Assembly (NCBI GenBank): GCA_021029095.1
Contig: JAJOHG010000010.1
Location: 372,001-436,000 of the forward strand
Direction of reading: 5' to 3'
Source of the DNA: Phellopilus nigrolimitatus
Lineage: Eukaryota; Basidiomycota; Agaricomycetes; Hymenochaetales; Hymenochaetaceae
Length of the DNA: 64,000 nt
This document shows, piece by piece, positions 36,325 through 50,000 of this stretch. Position numbers and translations under genes: made by a program. Below the pieces are notes generated by a model. That model was not told where the DNA came from and searched no databases. It was given only the letters and a program-made list of their open reading frames with translations. Each line of letters starts with the position of its first letter. Position 1 is the first letter of the stretch.

Positions 36325-38294
36325 TCAGAACGTACAGACTCCGCACTTACTTCCCTGCGCGAAACCAGTGCCCGTCAGCGCGCAGCTCGTCAGTTTCTGG
36401 CTCGCACACAGGGCCCCTGGCAGACTTCCACTCAGCGCCGAGTTGTTCGCCAGCGACAGGATCTGCAGAGACGGCGGGAAGGCAGCGGGAAGCGGCGCCT
36501 GTAGGTTCGTGCCATCGAGGTGCAGCTCTGCGAGCGCAGTGTACGTAGAGATCGACGCAGGGAGCGTGCCATTAAGCAGGGTGGAAGTGACTGAGAGCGT
36601 CGTGAGCGAGGCGGGGAGCGAACTACTGTTCAAGAGGGAGGAGAGTGAAGTGGAAAGAGGTTGACCGTCGATCACACTACGTCCAATTCAGGAGTTAACG
36701 GCCGTTTTTCTTTTTTTAAAGTAAGAGAGATTGGATACGTACAGGCTCTTCAGTGCTAGCCTGCCCACGTTGGGAAGTGCGCCGCCGGAATTGGCGTTCT
36801 TCACGAGCGTGAGCGCCGTCACTTTGCTCAGCGCGCCAGACGTGAAAAGCGCGTCGGGAAGCGCGCCGAGCGCAGTGCTCTCGAGGTGCAACGAAGTGAG
36901 AGCGGTGAGGTTTGAGAAGGCTGAGGGAAGCGAGCCGGCTAGAAGGAGCGAAGAGCATAGAAAAGGTTAGTAACTAGTGTTAAATGACGTAGCATATGCC
37001 ATAAAATGAGAGAAGCTTAACCTCGTCGGGTTTTGAAAGAGGAGCAAGGAGGTTGAAGGACACGCGATGAAAGGAGAGACGAACCTGGAACTGTCCCGTC
37101 GCCTATGATCTGCAATGTCTGTAGCCCGGTGAGAGCGCCGATGCCGGAGGGAATCGCCGTTGGCACGGCTGGGAATGTGAGTTGTCTATCGTTGAAAGTT
37201 GGTCAGCTTCACGGACATAAAGCAATACATAACAGATGGCCAGATAAATTACGAATAACTTTGGGGGAGACTCACAGAGACGCGACTCGCCCGTCGTTGC
37301 CACACTGCACGCCGCTCCACGCACAGAACTTGACGTCCTTCACCCATCCACCTCCAGCGAGCGACGTCTGCGCGGTCGAGCCCGAAGAACCAAACAAGGA
37401 TTGCAGGCCGCAGAATTGTACGCTGTTCAGCAAAGTCTGAGCGTCGTTGTCTGTTTCGGACGAAAAATTGCCGGGGATGGATTGTAGAAGCGGAAGACAT
37501 GTGGCACATGGGTAACCCGTCGCGTTCGTCGGTGCGTTCACGGAAAATTGGGTGAGACAGGATTCTTGCTCTGCAGAGAGTATGTACGAGCTGCCACCGG
37601 CGCTCGAACGGCCGTCTGCGTCCGAGGTACTGCTGGTGCTCGAAGAGGTGCGTAGAACACGCACATTGAGGAATATGGTGTCCGCGAGGAGATAGAGCAG
37701 GATGAGGATGAGCAGGATGAGCAAAAGGCGGGTTCTTTTCTTCCGTTTCGGGTCCGCGCATCGGCATTGAGCTGTTTCCCTCTCGCTACCCCCGCTCGCG
37801 AACCGTTTCTCTACATGCAGCGGTGACCACTGGTGTAATCCGACTTCCGATCCTGACGGAAGCCCAAGACCTATCGCGGTGTTCGTCGGTGGACGTGACT
37901 GGATGGGCATGACGAGCTCGGCTTCGGATGTGCCAACGCGACGCACACGGTCGAGGAGCACTGTGAGGCGTCCTCGACGCGGAGACTCGAGGCGACGGAC
38001 GCCTGTCCCGGCCTCGAGGCTGCGTGGCGTCCGCGATGGAGACGGGTGTGAATGTGAGGTCGAAGAGGATGGCATACTGGGTTCACGTGCAAGTTCATGC
38101 CCATGCGATGCTGCCTCGGAGAATCGGTTGGAGGAATCGGAGGCGGGCGACAAGTGTGATCTGCTGAGTGGCTTTTCTGTCCTTTCTGTAATTTCACTAG
38201 ACAACTGTGACGCTGAAGGGCGGGGCGGAGGGAAGTGACGGTCGAGGTCGAACTCGATGTTCGACGAGGTCGAGTAGAAGCTGGTACTCGCCAT
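36325..38294 (-). CDS. Leucine-rich-repeat single-pass membrane protein
   Basis: Start taken as the ATG at 38294 (MASTSFYSTSSNIEFDLDRH); the frame is open further upstream but the upstream part does not look coding. A Ser/Arg-rich cytoplasmic-type N-terminus of about 185 residues is followed by KRKKRTRLLLILLILILLYL, a membrane segment with positive residues before it (type II orientation inferred). The outer part has a Cys-containing cap (YPCATCLPLLQSIPG; VKDVKFCAWSGVQCGNDGRV), like plant-type LRR N-caps. Leucine-rich repeats follow across three introns (GIGALTGLQTLQIIGDG; NLTALTSLHLESTALGALPD; YTALAELHLDGTNLQAPLPA; PSLQILSLANNSALSGSLPG) and a Cys-capped end. Role unknown; possibly cell-wall or surface sensing. 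Divergent from the PalB gene. Confidence 0.75.
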
Positions 38295-38582
38295 GGCTAT
38301 CGGGGCAGATATAACGAAAGACGGTGGAGAGAGGCTCAAGGAAAGAAAGAGAGTGATGGTAGGTAAGAGAGCCCATCGTTGCGGACAAGCGGAGACTATA
38401 AGGACAGCGTGAACAACAGCCTTGACTTGAACAATAATGTCCGAAAGAGAACAATGCAAGCCACACACGCAGAAATCCGCCACCACGCCCATATCCGGAT
38501 GCTGGTCTCGGCCCGGGCTTCCGTCCATACCTCCGTCCCGACGGTCATCGTCATCCGCGCCTCCCCGCCGACATCGCGCGCG

Positions 38583-41500
38583 ATGACCAGCAACACGCCC
38601 GCTGTCACCGACGCGCTCTACACAAAAGCAGCTCGCGCAGAGCTCGACGCCGACTTTGACACCGCCTTCACACTCTACCTGTCCGCCGCTCAGGCGTATC
38701 TACATCACGCGCGGGCCCTATCCGCGGACAAGGATCGTGACCGCGCGCGATACAAGGCCGATGCGGCGAAATGCCTCGAGCGTGCTGAGCGCATCAAGGC
38801 AGCGCGCAAGGGGAAGCTCGCACCGAGAGCGAAGGACTCGTTCTCTGCAGAGGAGCAAATGTATGTGCTCGACAGGTCCGCGAAGGTGCACGGTGTGCGC
38901 TTCCCCGTCTGGGTGGACGGCGCTGAGGACGCGGCGGGCGAGGAGTCAGAGTAAGCCCGACTTAATGTAATGTTGTCTATTCATTTCGCTGAATAATTAT
39001 GCAGCAACCAACCGCCTCTCGGCGCTGCTCTGCTTGCCATGTCCCCTGTCTGGCGGCGTCCCAAGGACGTGCATTCGTCGTCTTCAATCACGCTCGCATC
39101 TCCGCTCCTCCTACCTCGTCACATACGTCAGAACGTCGTCACGGACTGCTCCCTCTGCAGCGCCGCTGCGATCTGTCTGCACCATCATCGTACATTTGGG
39201 TCCAAGGTTAGTCGGCGTTCTTCCATTAATACCTTCTTTCTTACCGCTTACTGTACCTATGCCATGCTGCGTGTATTTACAGCTTGGAATGTCGTGTGTC
39301 TTCCCACAAGACACCGCGCGCTCGTCCATACTCTCGCCCGTCGGCAAATACACATTGCGCTTCTTTGTGAACGGCGCGTTTCGCAAAGTACGAACATTTA
39401 TTCTACTCCTCCACTACAGCTGGTTACAGAACGATACGCCGCTCAGCTTCTCGAAGACCAGCTTATAAGTGTTTTTCCAAATCGCTTGTGAAGCTGCCTT
39501 CGTATTTGGAAAACGTGTTGCAGTCTACGGTTTTATAGCCAGTCGTAGTCCTTTCATTTCCGTCCTTTTCCCCTTCAAACCATGTGATATTATTTTCCCC
39601 TCTGTTCTAGCGCTCACGCTCTCGCAGGTCTGTAAGTCCCGTAGCTGCCTTCGCGCGCACGTCGACTTGCCTAAATGCATTTCACGATCGAAAAAGCTGT
39701 TGACGACCACCTCCCATTTTACGCCAACGAGCGCCCGATCTCTGTCACAACCGCTCCCGACTTTGTGGGCTTCGACCTCTGGCCCAGTCTACTTGAGAAG
39801 GCAGTGAGTGCTCTCGTTCGTGCGATTGCTTCAAAGAAACTCAGTGCCGATTCTCGCACTCAGTACATGAAGCTTATGGGAGGGTATGACTTCCCCGGCT
39901 CGTACGTTTCCTCTTGCTACGTATTTTCCCTCCGTAATTTTATAATGCTCAAAGATCGATTGATTAGCAATTCGAGTGTCGATATTCAGTCAGTCTATCT
40001 CTTACATCAATCTGATCCCTTTTCGTGCAAAGGAGATCTGAAACTCAAAACGAGACGTTGCCGGCAGCGCACTGACAGGATGGATCCCAGAACATATTGA
40101 GATCAAAAGGTGCGCCCTCTTCTCATTTGCTTCTCTTCCATTTTACTCTACCATACATGGCGATCATCTTGACTGAACTGCAACGCTCTTTTCCGGCGCT
40201 TCTGCAGTCCGACTTTCGTGCGTGAGAAGGCGTGGAAGCGCGTACGCAAGGGCTTCACATGAAGGTGAGCTACTTCATGCTATGCCCCTGTATTCCATTC
40301 CCTTCCTTCGACATCCTATCCCGATAGGTGTGGTACAATCCTATCTTACTATCGCATTGTCTGGACTTTTGGTTGTTCCGGTTGTACCTTACATTTCACT
40401 ATCAGGCTCGTGCGTCTTGACCCTCGGCACCGGCACCGGCACCGGTGCGCCAATTGAAGTACACTCAATTGAAGGAAGAAGGACGAGGCTCCTCCCGACA
40501 CATAGCTATGCAGTTCTCGGTACGTCTCGTCACCCTTGTTTATCCATGCATGCCGTTGATCGTTGACTATTTTATCAAAGACGTACGCGAAGACGTCACC
40601 GACGATGCGGGCGAGCGTTGCCTGACAATACTCGACCCATGGATAGCAAGTACCGACTCGGGCATCGAAGCGGACTCGGAAGTTTCTGATACGACGGACG
40701 CCTTGTGCTCTCTAAGGATTCAGGAAGGCAATGGCGAGTTCCTATTGATGTCCGGTGCTTCTGCACAGCTGACGCTTGTTCCTGCGTCATGTACGTTTTT
40801 CCAGAAGCAGAAGGCGGAGTCGCTGCGAGCGGGGCCAGCTTGATCAACCTGTCGTGGGACGTCGTGTGTGTCGTCTTTGATGGGATATACCTCAACTGGG
40901 ACCCTCAGCTTTTCAGGCACCAGATTGAATTCCATGGGTGCGTCTGCAGCCATGGTCGATCCTGCTTAAGTATTCAATTCTTATCTTGGTCTGTGCAGAT
41001 CCTGGCGTGCGGATGTAGGGGCGAGCTCGGACGCTCCGCAATGTATGCTCGGCTTTTTCTTTGCACGTTAGAACCCTTTTCCCGACCTTTTTTCGCGCAG
41101 GCGTACACCATCATTTGACACTCAATCTTGACATCGGCGAGCAAGAAAGAGGAGAAAAGAACAAGAAGTACGAGCTCTGCGTGCTTCTTACGCGCCATGT
41201 CGTAGACAAACGGCACGAGGGCGAGTTTATCGCCATGCACGCTGTAGAGTTGGACGAGCTTGCAGGAGAGGAGGGGCAAGGTGTAGGCGCGGGAGTCGAT
41301 TTGGCCTTAAAGGTACGACTTTTCGGAAGCTGGTTTTGTCTCTCTTTGTTTCCATGGGAACTGACGGCGGTAGGCGCTCAGGGCACGTACACGAGCAGCA
41401 CGCATACTTTGGTGAGCGCGCACCGCCTTTAGCCTTCCCGGATTGTCTAACGCTCCCTTCAATTCGAACCTTGTCCGCAGACGCGCTTGACGCTCACGGA

Positions 41501-43074
41501 TCCCGTCGCGCAGATAGCACTCGTCGCGTCATACGACGGAAGATACGCCGACGTTTGCTTCACCGTGCAGGCCTTTTCCGTCGACGCGCCGCTCGAGTGG
41601 GTCACAAAATCGGGAGGGGCCGCGTATGAACGGGTTGTGAGTGTTGATTGGTTCCTTTTCTTACTTTCTCTGGTATTTGACCCAATGTACTGGCCCTTGT
41701 GTGTTTCCCCCTTCTCTCAGTCGTCTTGAAGTTGAAATCGAAATGCATGTTTGTATGCTGATGTGAAATATCTGAATTAGATAGAGGGCGCGTTCTCTGC
41801 GCGTAGCGCAGGCGGGAACACCACGTACCCGACATTCATGAACAATCCTCAATACCGTCTGCGCCTGCAACCCGACCGACTCAGCACATCAAGTTCCTCT
41901 CGAGGATCGTCTTCCCGCACATTAGCCAGTCGGGAAGGGGCTACTCGGGCGACGGGTAAGGCGTCTAAGACCTTCCTTCGCCTCGTCGTCGAGGGCCCGC
42001 GGAATGTCCCGCTCAACGTCATGCTCGTATGGCGGAGTGAAATAGAGAGCGGGGAGCGGGTGATCCAGTTAGTCCTTTTATACTTTCTTTATTGAGCCAT
42101 TTGTCGCTAGATTTGAAAACAGGGCTAACGAAGTACATGAATACGATACACAGGCTGAGCCCGGGAGATGTCGTGGCAAGCTCAGGGGCGTACAGTTACG
42201 GTGTTGCTCAGGTCGTAGCATCTGTGGCGCGTGAGTAACTAGTTCTCTCTTCCATTCTCATAGCTATGTTGACAATCTTAATCCATTTTTTGGACACCCT
42301 TGTCGGCGCATAACAACGCCCCCCGCCCCCTTTTTATATATATCAACATCCGATAACAAAGCTGGAGACTACTGCATCATTGTGTCCGCTTTCGAGCCAC
42401 GGCACCGTGGCGAGTTCACTCTGCGAGTCGAGAGTGCCGTGCGTGCGGACATTGATGCCATCCCTGCCGAAGGCGCGGGCATGTTCTGCAAGACGGTCAG
42501 AGGCGCGTGGTGCGTCGATCTGCATCTCTGTCGCCTCTCAGATGATATCGTTCTGACTCTGGATGCAAATCAGGAAACCAGGCTCGGACGGAGGAAGTCC
42601 GCGGTTCGGAAAGTACGATCAGAACCCAGTGTTTCAAATAGATGTGCGCACGGCCACGCCACTGAAGTGTGTTTCTTAGAACCACTACTAAAAGTTCAAT
42701 CTCACTGACCCGCGCGAAATCATTTCTCAAGGATACGCTTACAGCTGACCAAGCCTTCTCCATCAATTGCGCTCAATGTCTCACTCTACTTTGCTGCGCC
42801 TGACATCTCTTCGCCGTCGTACTCCTCCTCACATGCTACCTTTTCTGGTTCCAAGGGAACAAAGACATCGGATTTAGTGCTAGGCCGACAAATAGCAACC
42901 TCAGGTGCATATGCAGACGGCAGCAGCAGCCCAGCGGGTGCGGTGACGCCACAAGTGACGGTCGCGCCCGGTCGCTACTTAGCAGTTGCGTCGACGTTCG
43001 ACCCCGAGGTGCACGCCGAGTTTCAGTTGCACGTCTTTACAAAGACAGATGTGCAGGTGGCGAGTTTCCGGTGA
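38583..43074 (+). CDS. Calpain-like cysteine protease PalB/Rim13
   Basis: Multi-exon gene, start at the ATG at 38583 (MTSNTPAVTDALYTKAARAE). An N-terminal MIT domain is followed by the calpain core: Cys in NVVTDCSLCSAAAICLHHHR (39147-39149), GKYTLRFFVNGAFRK, DFVGFDLWPSLLEKA, KLMGGYDFPGSNSSVDIHAL then TGWIPEHIEIK, CVLTLGTGTGTGAP, and His in LLPTHSYAVL (40501-40503). The position after it reads TILDPW, where calpains usually have NPW. Two calpain C2-like modules follow (VVCVVFDGIYLNWDPQLF; VRGAWKPGSDGGSPRFGKYD; and the end FQLHVFTKTDVQVASFR). Family role: ESCRT-associated protease that cleaves PacC/Rim101 in ambient-pH signalling. The phase breaks by one base near 40251-40264 (RKGF before HEGSCVLTLG), and the exon joint between 39388 and 39697 is unresolved. 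Confidence 0.85.
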
Positions 43075-46000
43075 CGACAGTCCTGTAAACATATAAGTTT
43101 TGTTTTGGGGGTATGTTCCTGGTAGCATGCTAATGTCCATTACTATGTACTTGCGTGAAGTCAAGTCTACGCTTGTAGTTGAACAAGCGCCACAGTCCAG
43201 CTGTTGAGTCTCCAGTGAGCTGGCGGACTGTTTCCAGGCTGGGTTGCCGATGCATCAGTCCGACTCTTTTAACCACGTCCCTAACCGCCGGCCAGTTTTC
43301 TTGCGGGCGAATTTCATTTTCTTGCCTTTTGCTTTGATTACAAGAATGATTTCTTCCGCTCTGATGGCATGATCGGCGGGTGGCTGAACCTTCCATAACC
43401 GCATATTGATGTGCCATATTGGGTAAGTAGAAGCACTGTCTGAGTCTGTCTCTTCATGTAAGAATCAAGTTTGCAGATCTCCTGCCAGCAAACTGGCAGC
43501 ATTGCGTCCCCTCCATTGCAGCGAGAACATAGGCACATACACGTCCAGATCCACGCCAACTGAAGCATAACGCCACCGGTCCAGCATTTGCCGCATATTG
43601 CCGTCACCCCTACCTCAATCGAACGGCAACCGGACGAGTTGCTAAAAGGGCCAAAAGGCGCATGCCAACTAGCCACTTTGCACCCAGCCTGGGTGTCCCT
43701 TTGTATCTCATGATATTTCTGGCCATGGTGCTTAAACCTTGATATCCGTTCTCGATTGCAAAGCAACGTAAAGGCCAGGGCCTGTCATATAAATATGGCG
43801 AGAAAACTAGATGCCTCAAGGCCCCATACGTATTCCCTGAAGAGCAGCAAAGTAACCCATGCCGCCACCGGCAGATCAGGGCGACAAAGGTGACAGTGAG
43901 CGTTCCAGCTCCGTCTCCGGTCTCCCAGATGTACTGAATGATGTAGGTCGGCAGAGAGAGAAAAGTTCGGTAAGGACGAAGGATCTCGGATGCCAGCAAC
44001 ATTGCTCGCCGGCTAGCTAAGTTTTTCAAAAACAAAGAATATCAAGACAAAGGTGCGTCCTGCGAGATTTCTGCGCCCCCTCCCCCCTTTTCTTCTTCTT
44101 CTTCTTCAGCTCATTCGGGATTTGTTCAGTGCTCGAGGCACTAGAAAAACATTTGACCAAGGAGAAGTTGGCAGTATTAGTAGTTACCGGTATGCCGTTT
44201 TTTCTCTTTGCTTCTTGGATTTATTAATTGACCCACACGGTGGGAACAGATCTCCCCGACGACCAACTAGAGTTTCGGAGAAGTACGTGTAGAGAGTATC
44301 ACACAGCCTCAGCGACGCACTCACATTTGGACTACAGTCTACAGGGAACTGAGAAACAGCGAGCTCATAGTTCTTACTTCGAATGATAATTCAGAATGCC
44401 GCATAATTGGTTTGTCATTACTTTCCCTTGTCTCATTTCTAAATGAAGTCAGCAACATCTAACAAGACTTTGTCCAGAATGCGATGCGACAACAGGCAAG
44501 ATAAAGGAGGAGCACAAAGGTTCGAACGTGGACAAAGCTATAGAGGCCCTCAGGAAAGCTCATAATTTATTAAATCGTAATTTACTAAATCGTGATCCCT
44601 TCATACACTGAGCTGAGTGTATATGTTGTGCTGTTTGCCTGGCAAAGATGCACCTGGGACTAGAGACTCAGAAGAGATAGATTGTACCAGAATACATAGA
44701 ACTGAAAAGTGTAATATTACTTTCAATTACCTAATTATAGGACTCGTATGTCTCGCACGCTACGGACTATCAGCCGCGTGCGTGTGCAGCAATAGTCAGA
44801 TAATGTTTTCTCATGTACTTTTTACTATATACTCTTACTTGTAAAATGTAAAATGGGGTCCAAATCCAAGAGCGGAGAGCTGCAGGGCCATGAAAGCGAG
44901 CTTGCGGTGCGCGGGGGATGCGAAGGAGAAGCGTGTGCGTCATCTATGGAAGGAATGTACATACGGTACATACCCTCGTCCTAGATCCGCCCGAGGTCTG
45001 GGAGTGGCGGGACGCGAAGGGCATGCGAGTGGAACTCCCGTTGCGTACGCCACATCGTGGTATTTGTCAAGCTGCAAAGTCCGAGAGCTCGGGTGCATCC
45101 GCCTGTGTCTATAAGAATACTCGAATTAATGCCCTATTTTGTTCTGGTAGTGAGCGATACGTACGTGTTTATCTCATTTTTCGAGCCGTTGAGCAAAGGG
45201 GTGCGCCGGCATTGGTCGGCAGGTTGCTTTTGGAAGTCCGCGAAGATTGGCCATCCAGATTACAAGGCCCATGTTCCTCCCGACTACGTACATACTTTTT
45301 ACTGGCTGTATGTCTCTATACATTTCTAGCTGGATGCGGGCACTCGCTACTCCATCTTTCTCCCGTGCGTCAGTCGGTCCGACTCAAGCTCCTTCCGGGA
45401 CAGCAGCCTGCGCAGCGGTCATCCGCAAAGGCGAACGTAGATAGCCCCGACCTGCTCTGGCCCTCTTCCGCGCAGAATACTGTACTGTACGTATGTATAC
45501 TGCACCACATGGAGCGGCGGAGGCATGCGCAGGACACCACCATTTATTTTTTTCATGTGCCTTTTTCGCCGACCGCCGGTCGAGTTCTCCCGCAGTTCAG
45601 ACAAGCCGCTGTATCTATGTATCTGATTTAGCCGCTATCGTGCCACTATCCTCCGGCGTTATCCTCAGCGACTTTCCAATGGTCAACTGAAAAGGGGGTT
45701 TTCGCACTTTCCCGGGCCCCAGAGCTCTGGAATGTCCGTCTAGCTGGACAAGTGCTGCTCCTCTGCCGCGCCCAGCTCGGCGCGGAGGGCACCGCTGGAC
45801 CCACACACTTCGCAAGGGATCGAGGCGTATGACGTGTGCGCTGCTGCTACGTATCCTGCGCCACGCCACCCTCGGCCAGTTCTCGAATCCTCGAATCTGC
45901 GCCAATACGTAGACGCGCAAGGTCCGCCCGGGTCGCTTCTCCCTCAGCGCAAAAATACGCGGCGCCGGCCGTGCAAGTCGGGCGAAACTAACAGTTGATG

Positions 46001-47051
46001 ACTGTCTACGAAGAGTCTGCTGGTCTGCGGGCACGCGCTGCCGACTCTGCTGGGACGATGCGCACGCCGAGTACACCCCGCCCCGGATCTCCCGTCTGCG
46101 TCATCTTCACAGCTGTTTGCAGAAATAATGGTAGTCCCGGGTCAGATCGAGCAATTGAGGTAAATCGGACATACATAGCCAATCGCCAGCGTGCGTATCG
46201 TTAATTCGTCTGCTCGCAATGGCGTTATACCTGTACATCGCCCTTCAACGGGCTATTGACTGACAATGAAAACAAATTCAATATGAGTGCTATTTTACGC
46301 TCACGGGCTAGAACAATCACAGCTGAGCTGCAGCATATGCACTATCATATCGCTGTTCACCCTGATGTCTATTTTTCTCAATATACTCCACAGGCCCCCG
46401 CCGACAGGAACAAGCCCAGACAGTGGACACGACGAGAAAGGGCGCAGAACGGCAGAACACGACGTGCCTGCCAGTGCACGTGCGCGTCAGGCAACAATGC
46501 TCCTCCGTCCGACGGCGCGCGTTTTGATTCGTACCTCCTGGCCACTCGTTCCTGCAGGAACGTGCCGGAGGAAAGGAAGGCGGGCCGCTCATCCCACCCT
46601 CATTGGTCCTCAAAGACTTCGGACTCTACCTACGAGTTCCAGATACGCACACGTACGTAGCCAGCCCTTCGATCGTCATCTCCATCTTAATTTCATCGTC
46701 AAAGAAAGCATAAAGACGGCCGCCGCATTGGACGGCCCACCCTATATATTTATATACGATATACGGGTGCAGCAGCTACATACATATCTCCACATACATA
46801 CATACTCTACATACATACATGCATAATAAGAATCCATTGGAACAACAACAACACATCGTTTTTTTTTCTGTCCCCTGCGATTAAGGATTAGGAGTACTCG
46901 AGCGGGTAGAGAATCAGAGAGATAAAAGTGTAGAGAGAAGAGAGAAGAAGAGAAGAGAGAGAGAAAGAGAGAGAACGAAAAAGGTCTAGCATGCTTGCAG
47001 GTAGAGCGCCCCGCCGTCTATATCCACTCTATCGTCGCCCACGTCCGCCGC
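43075..47051. other. Gene-poor region, PalB / PAL (convergent)
   Basis: About 4 kb with no gene I can support. On the minus strand, 43350-44035 has overlapping open frames (for example FLSLPTYIIQYIWETGDGAG) that could be a decayed membrane-protein gene; no family is recognised and splicing does not join them. 46780-46830 holds TACATACA-type microsatellite sequence and 46905-46980 a purine (GAGA) tract just beyond the PAL stop. The rest shows no structure. Confidence 0.4.
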
Positions 47052-50000
47052 TCACGCGCCCTCAAACGCAGCCACCAACACGCCCCTCATGCGCCCATCG
47101 CGTATCGCCTCATACACCAGCGCGACCTCCCCGCCAATCGTGCGCCCGCTGCTCCTCCACGGGGCGCGCGTCCTCCCACTTGCCGCGGCTCAGCCCGCCC
47201 GCAAACTTGCCCAGGTTCTCGCGCCCGTGCATCCCCACGCGCAGCGCGCCGCGCACGAACGCGTACACGCCGCGCGTGCGGCCCAGCAGCGGCGCCGCCG
47301 GCTGGTAGCGCGGCGCGCCGGGCGCCTGCGTGTCCTCGAGGAAGGACGCGACCGAGGGAGGTGTACGACGCGTGCAGCGCGCGCGCGAGCGCGGACTGGA
47401 AGGCGGGGAGCGACGGGAGGAGCGTGGAGGCGGAGGCGGAGGCGGAGGCGGATGGAAGAGGGCGAGAGCAGGAAGTCGACGAGCGGCTGCGTGCTCGCGC
47501 GCGCGGCCTTCTCCGTGCGGGGCGCGGCGTCCATGTTCGCGGACGCGTCGAACGCGGCCCACACGGCGTCCGCGACGGCCGCCTGCGCTTCTGCGTGCGC
47601 GCCACCGCCGGCGGCGAAGGCGCCGCCGAGGTGCGTGGCGAGGAGCTCGCGGACGAGGCGCCGCGCGTCGGCCTCGAAGGCGCGCTGCAGCGCGCGCAGG
47701 TCGACGGCCTGGCAGAGCAGGTAGAGGTAGCTCGCGGTGAGCAGCTGCAGCACGTCGAGCGCCTGGAGCGTGTAGCGCGCGGAGACGAACGCGAGGGAGC
47801 TGCGGGGGAGGCGGGCACCAGGTCAGTAAAGGTGTCTGCATATAGTATGAATGGAGGAGAGCGGGGGACGGCACGCACTTGACGGCCTGGTTGTGCATCT
47901 CCGCGCTCTGCACGCCGGTCGAGACGGGGTTCGCGAGGTACGCGAGCTCGGCGACGTACGCGGCCTGCGCGATGTCGATGCCCTTGCCGAAGAAGTTGAG
48001 CGACGGGTCCGTCGCGGCGAGGTTCCCGGGCAGCCCGCCGTTCATGCCCGAGTTGAGCAGCTCCGTGCTCTGCGCGAAGAGCAGCTTGCCGACGTGCGCC
48101 AGCGCGAGGCGCAGCGGCTCGAGCGCGGCGGTCACCGCCATCGCCTGGAAGTTCCCCCCGTGGTGCACGATGCCCGTCGCGGGGTCGATCAGCGGGTTGT
48201 CCGTCGCTGCAGCAGCGCCGGCGCGCGTCAGCACGTCTACTATGTTCAGAGGAAAGGGGAGAGACAACGCACTCGAGTTGCACTCCACGCGAATGACCTC
48301 CGCCGCGCGCTGCACGAGCTCCGCCTGCGGGCCGAGCCACTGCGGGGCCGTGCGCAGCGGGTAGCGGTCCTGGCGGAGCGTGCCCGCGTCCGCGTCGATC
48401 GTCTCCTCTCAACCTCCTTCGCGATCGCAGCATGCTCTCGCGGGGCGCGAGCGGGTCCGCGTCCGCGCCGCCCTCCGCGTGGTGGCTCGCGAGCGCGCTC
48501 GGCGCGAGCAGGTGCGTGAGCAGCGCGCCCGCCTCGACCTGCCCCGGGTGCGGGCGCACGGCCTGCACGAACGCGCAGAACGAGTCCGCGCTCCCGCGCA
48601 GCGCCTCCGTGCCGAGCGCGGTGCACACCATGCCGAGCAGCACCATCTGGCGCGCCTCCTCCTGCACAGTTCACAGTCATGTCAGTTCAGGGTTCCTTTG
48701 AGAGAGAGAGAGGGGGGGCACGCACGACGCAGAGCGCGGCGACGCCGCAGCTGAAGGCCGTCCCGTTCAGGATCGCGAGGTGCTCCTTCGGGCGGAGGCT
48801 GACGGGCGTGAGCCCGTGCGCCGCGAGGGCGTCGGGCGCGCGGAGGACGCGCAGGCCGTCCACGGCGTCCCCAGACTCAAATCCGCCCCTCTCCGCGGGG
48901 CCGCCGAGGCCCCTCGCGGGGGCGGCGGGTGCGGGGGCCCAGCAGAAGATGCCGCGCTCGCCGACGAGCGCGCCGGCGACGTAGCTGAGCGGGGAGAGGT
49001 CGCCGCTCGCGCTGATGGAGCCGCGGAGGGGCACGACGGGCGTGACGTTCGCGGCGAGCAGCGCGGCCATGGCGGAGAGGAGCGGGAGCGACGCGGCGGA
49101 GTGGCCGCGCAGGAGCGAGTTGAGCCGGATGAGCAGCGCGGCGCGCACCCAGGCGGGCGGCATGGAGGTCGTGGAGAGCGGCGGGGTGAGCGGGAGGGGG
49201 GAGGCGGTGCTGCTGCTGGAGGCGCCTGGGGAGAGGGAGGAGGAGGGTAGGATGAGGAGGAGGCGTTGGCGTCGGCGAGCCGCGCGAGGGAGGAGGGCAG
49301 GACGCCTGCGTGCTGGTGCTGCAGCAGCGCGAGCCCGAGCTCATCGTGCTCCGCCGTGCGGGTGTCGGCTGAAACGCAGGAATAGCATCAGCAACGGGTA
49401 TCATTATCATTATCACATCGCGGAGAAAGAGCGCGCGCGCGTCGCGGAATAGACTTTGCACGGCTTGCACCGCTCGAAGGCGCGTGCCAAAATTAAGCAC
49501 AGCACGCGCACGATCAATGAAAGATCAAAAAGCGTGAGCCAAAACTACGCGCCCTTAATCTCGAAAAAAAAAAAAGAAAAGCGTGTGTACTCACCGCTCC
49601 CGCCGAAGCCGGTGCTGACGCCGTAGATGCTCTTGTTCTGTGCGAGCTTGGCGTCGATGATGCGGCGGCTGCGCTCGAGGGCGAAGACCTGGGCGGGGTC
49701 GGCGGCGAGGGCGTCGAGGGCGTGGGCGACGGCGCCGGAGACGAGGCCGGGATAGCGCGCGACGGCGGCGACGGCGGGCAGGGTGAGGGTGCCGCCGGAC
49801 AGCGGGATGGGCGCGCCGGATCTAGAGTGCGGTGGGGAGCAGGGGGTCAGCCAGCTGGGCGGGAGGAGGCAAGGGGAGACATGCATGCACGCACTTGTAC
49901 GCCTCGAGCTCGTGGTGGGCGGCGACGAAGTCGCGGAGGAGGGCGCCGTCCAGGGCGAGCAGGCCCGCGAACTCCTCGGCGGCCTTGGCGCTCTTCGGCT

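Noticed and set aside
38379..38582. Upstream in-frame start for PalB
   Set aside because: The extra residues are not MIT-like and lie in the divergent promoter; the ATG at 38583 starts directly before the MIT domain.
43350..44035. Possible membrane-protein gene on the minus strand
   Set aside because: Some hydrophobic stretches, but no consistent splicing between frames and no recognised family.
47087..48667. Long open frames on both strands over PAL
   Set aside because: GC-rich codon use opens all frames; only pieces matching PAL blocks are coding. The others are Arg/Ala-rich noise.
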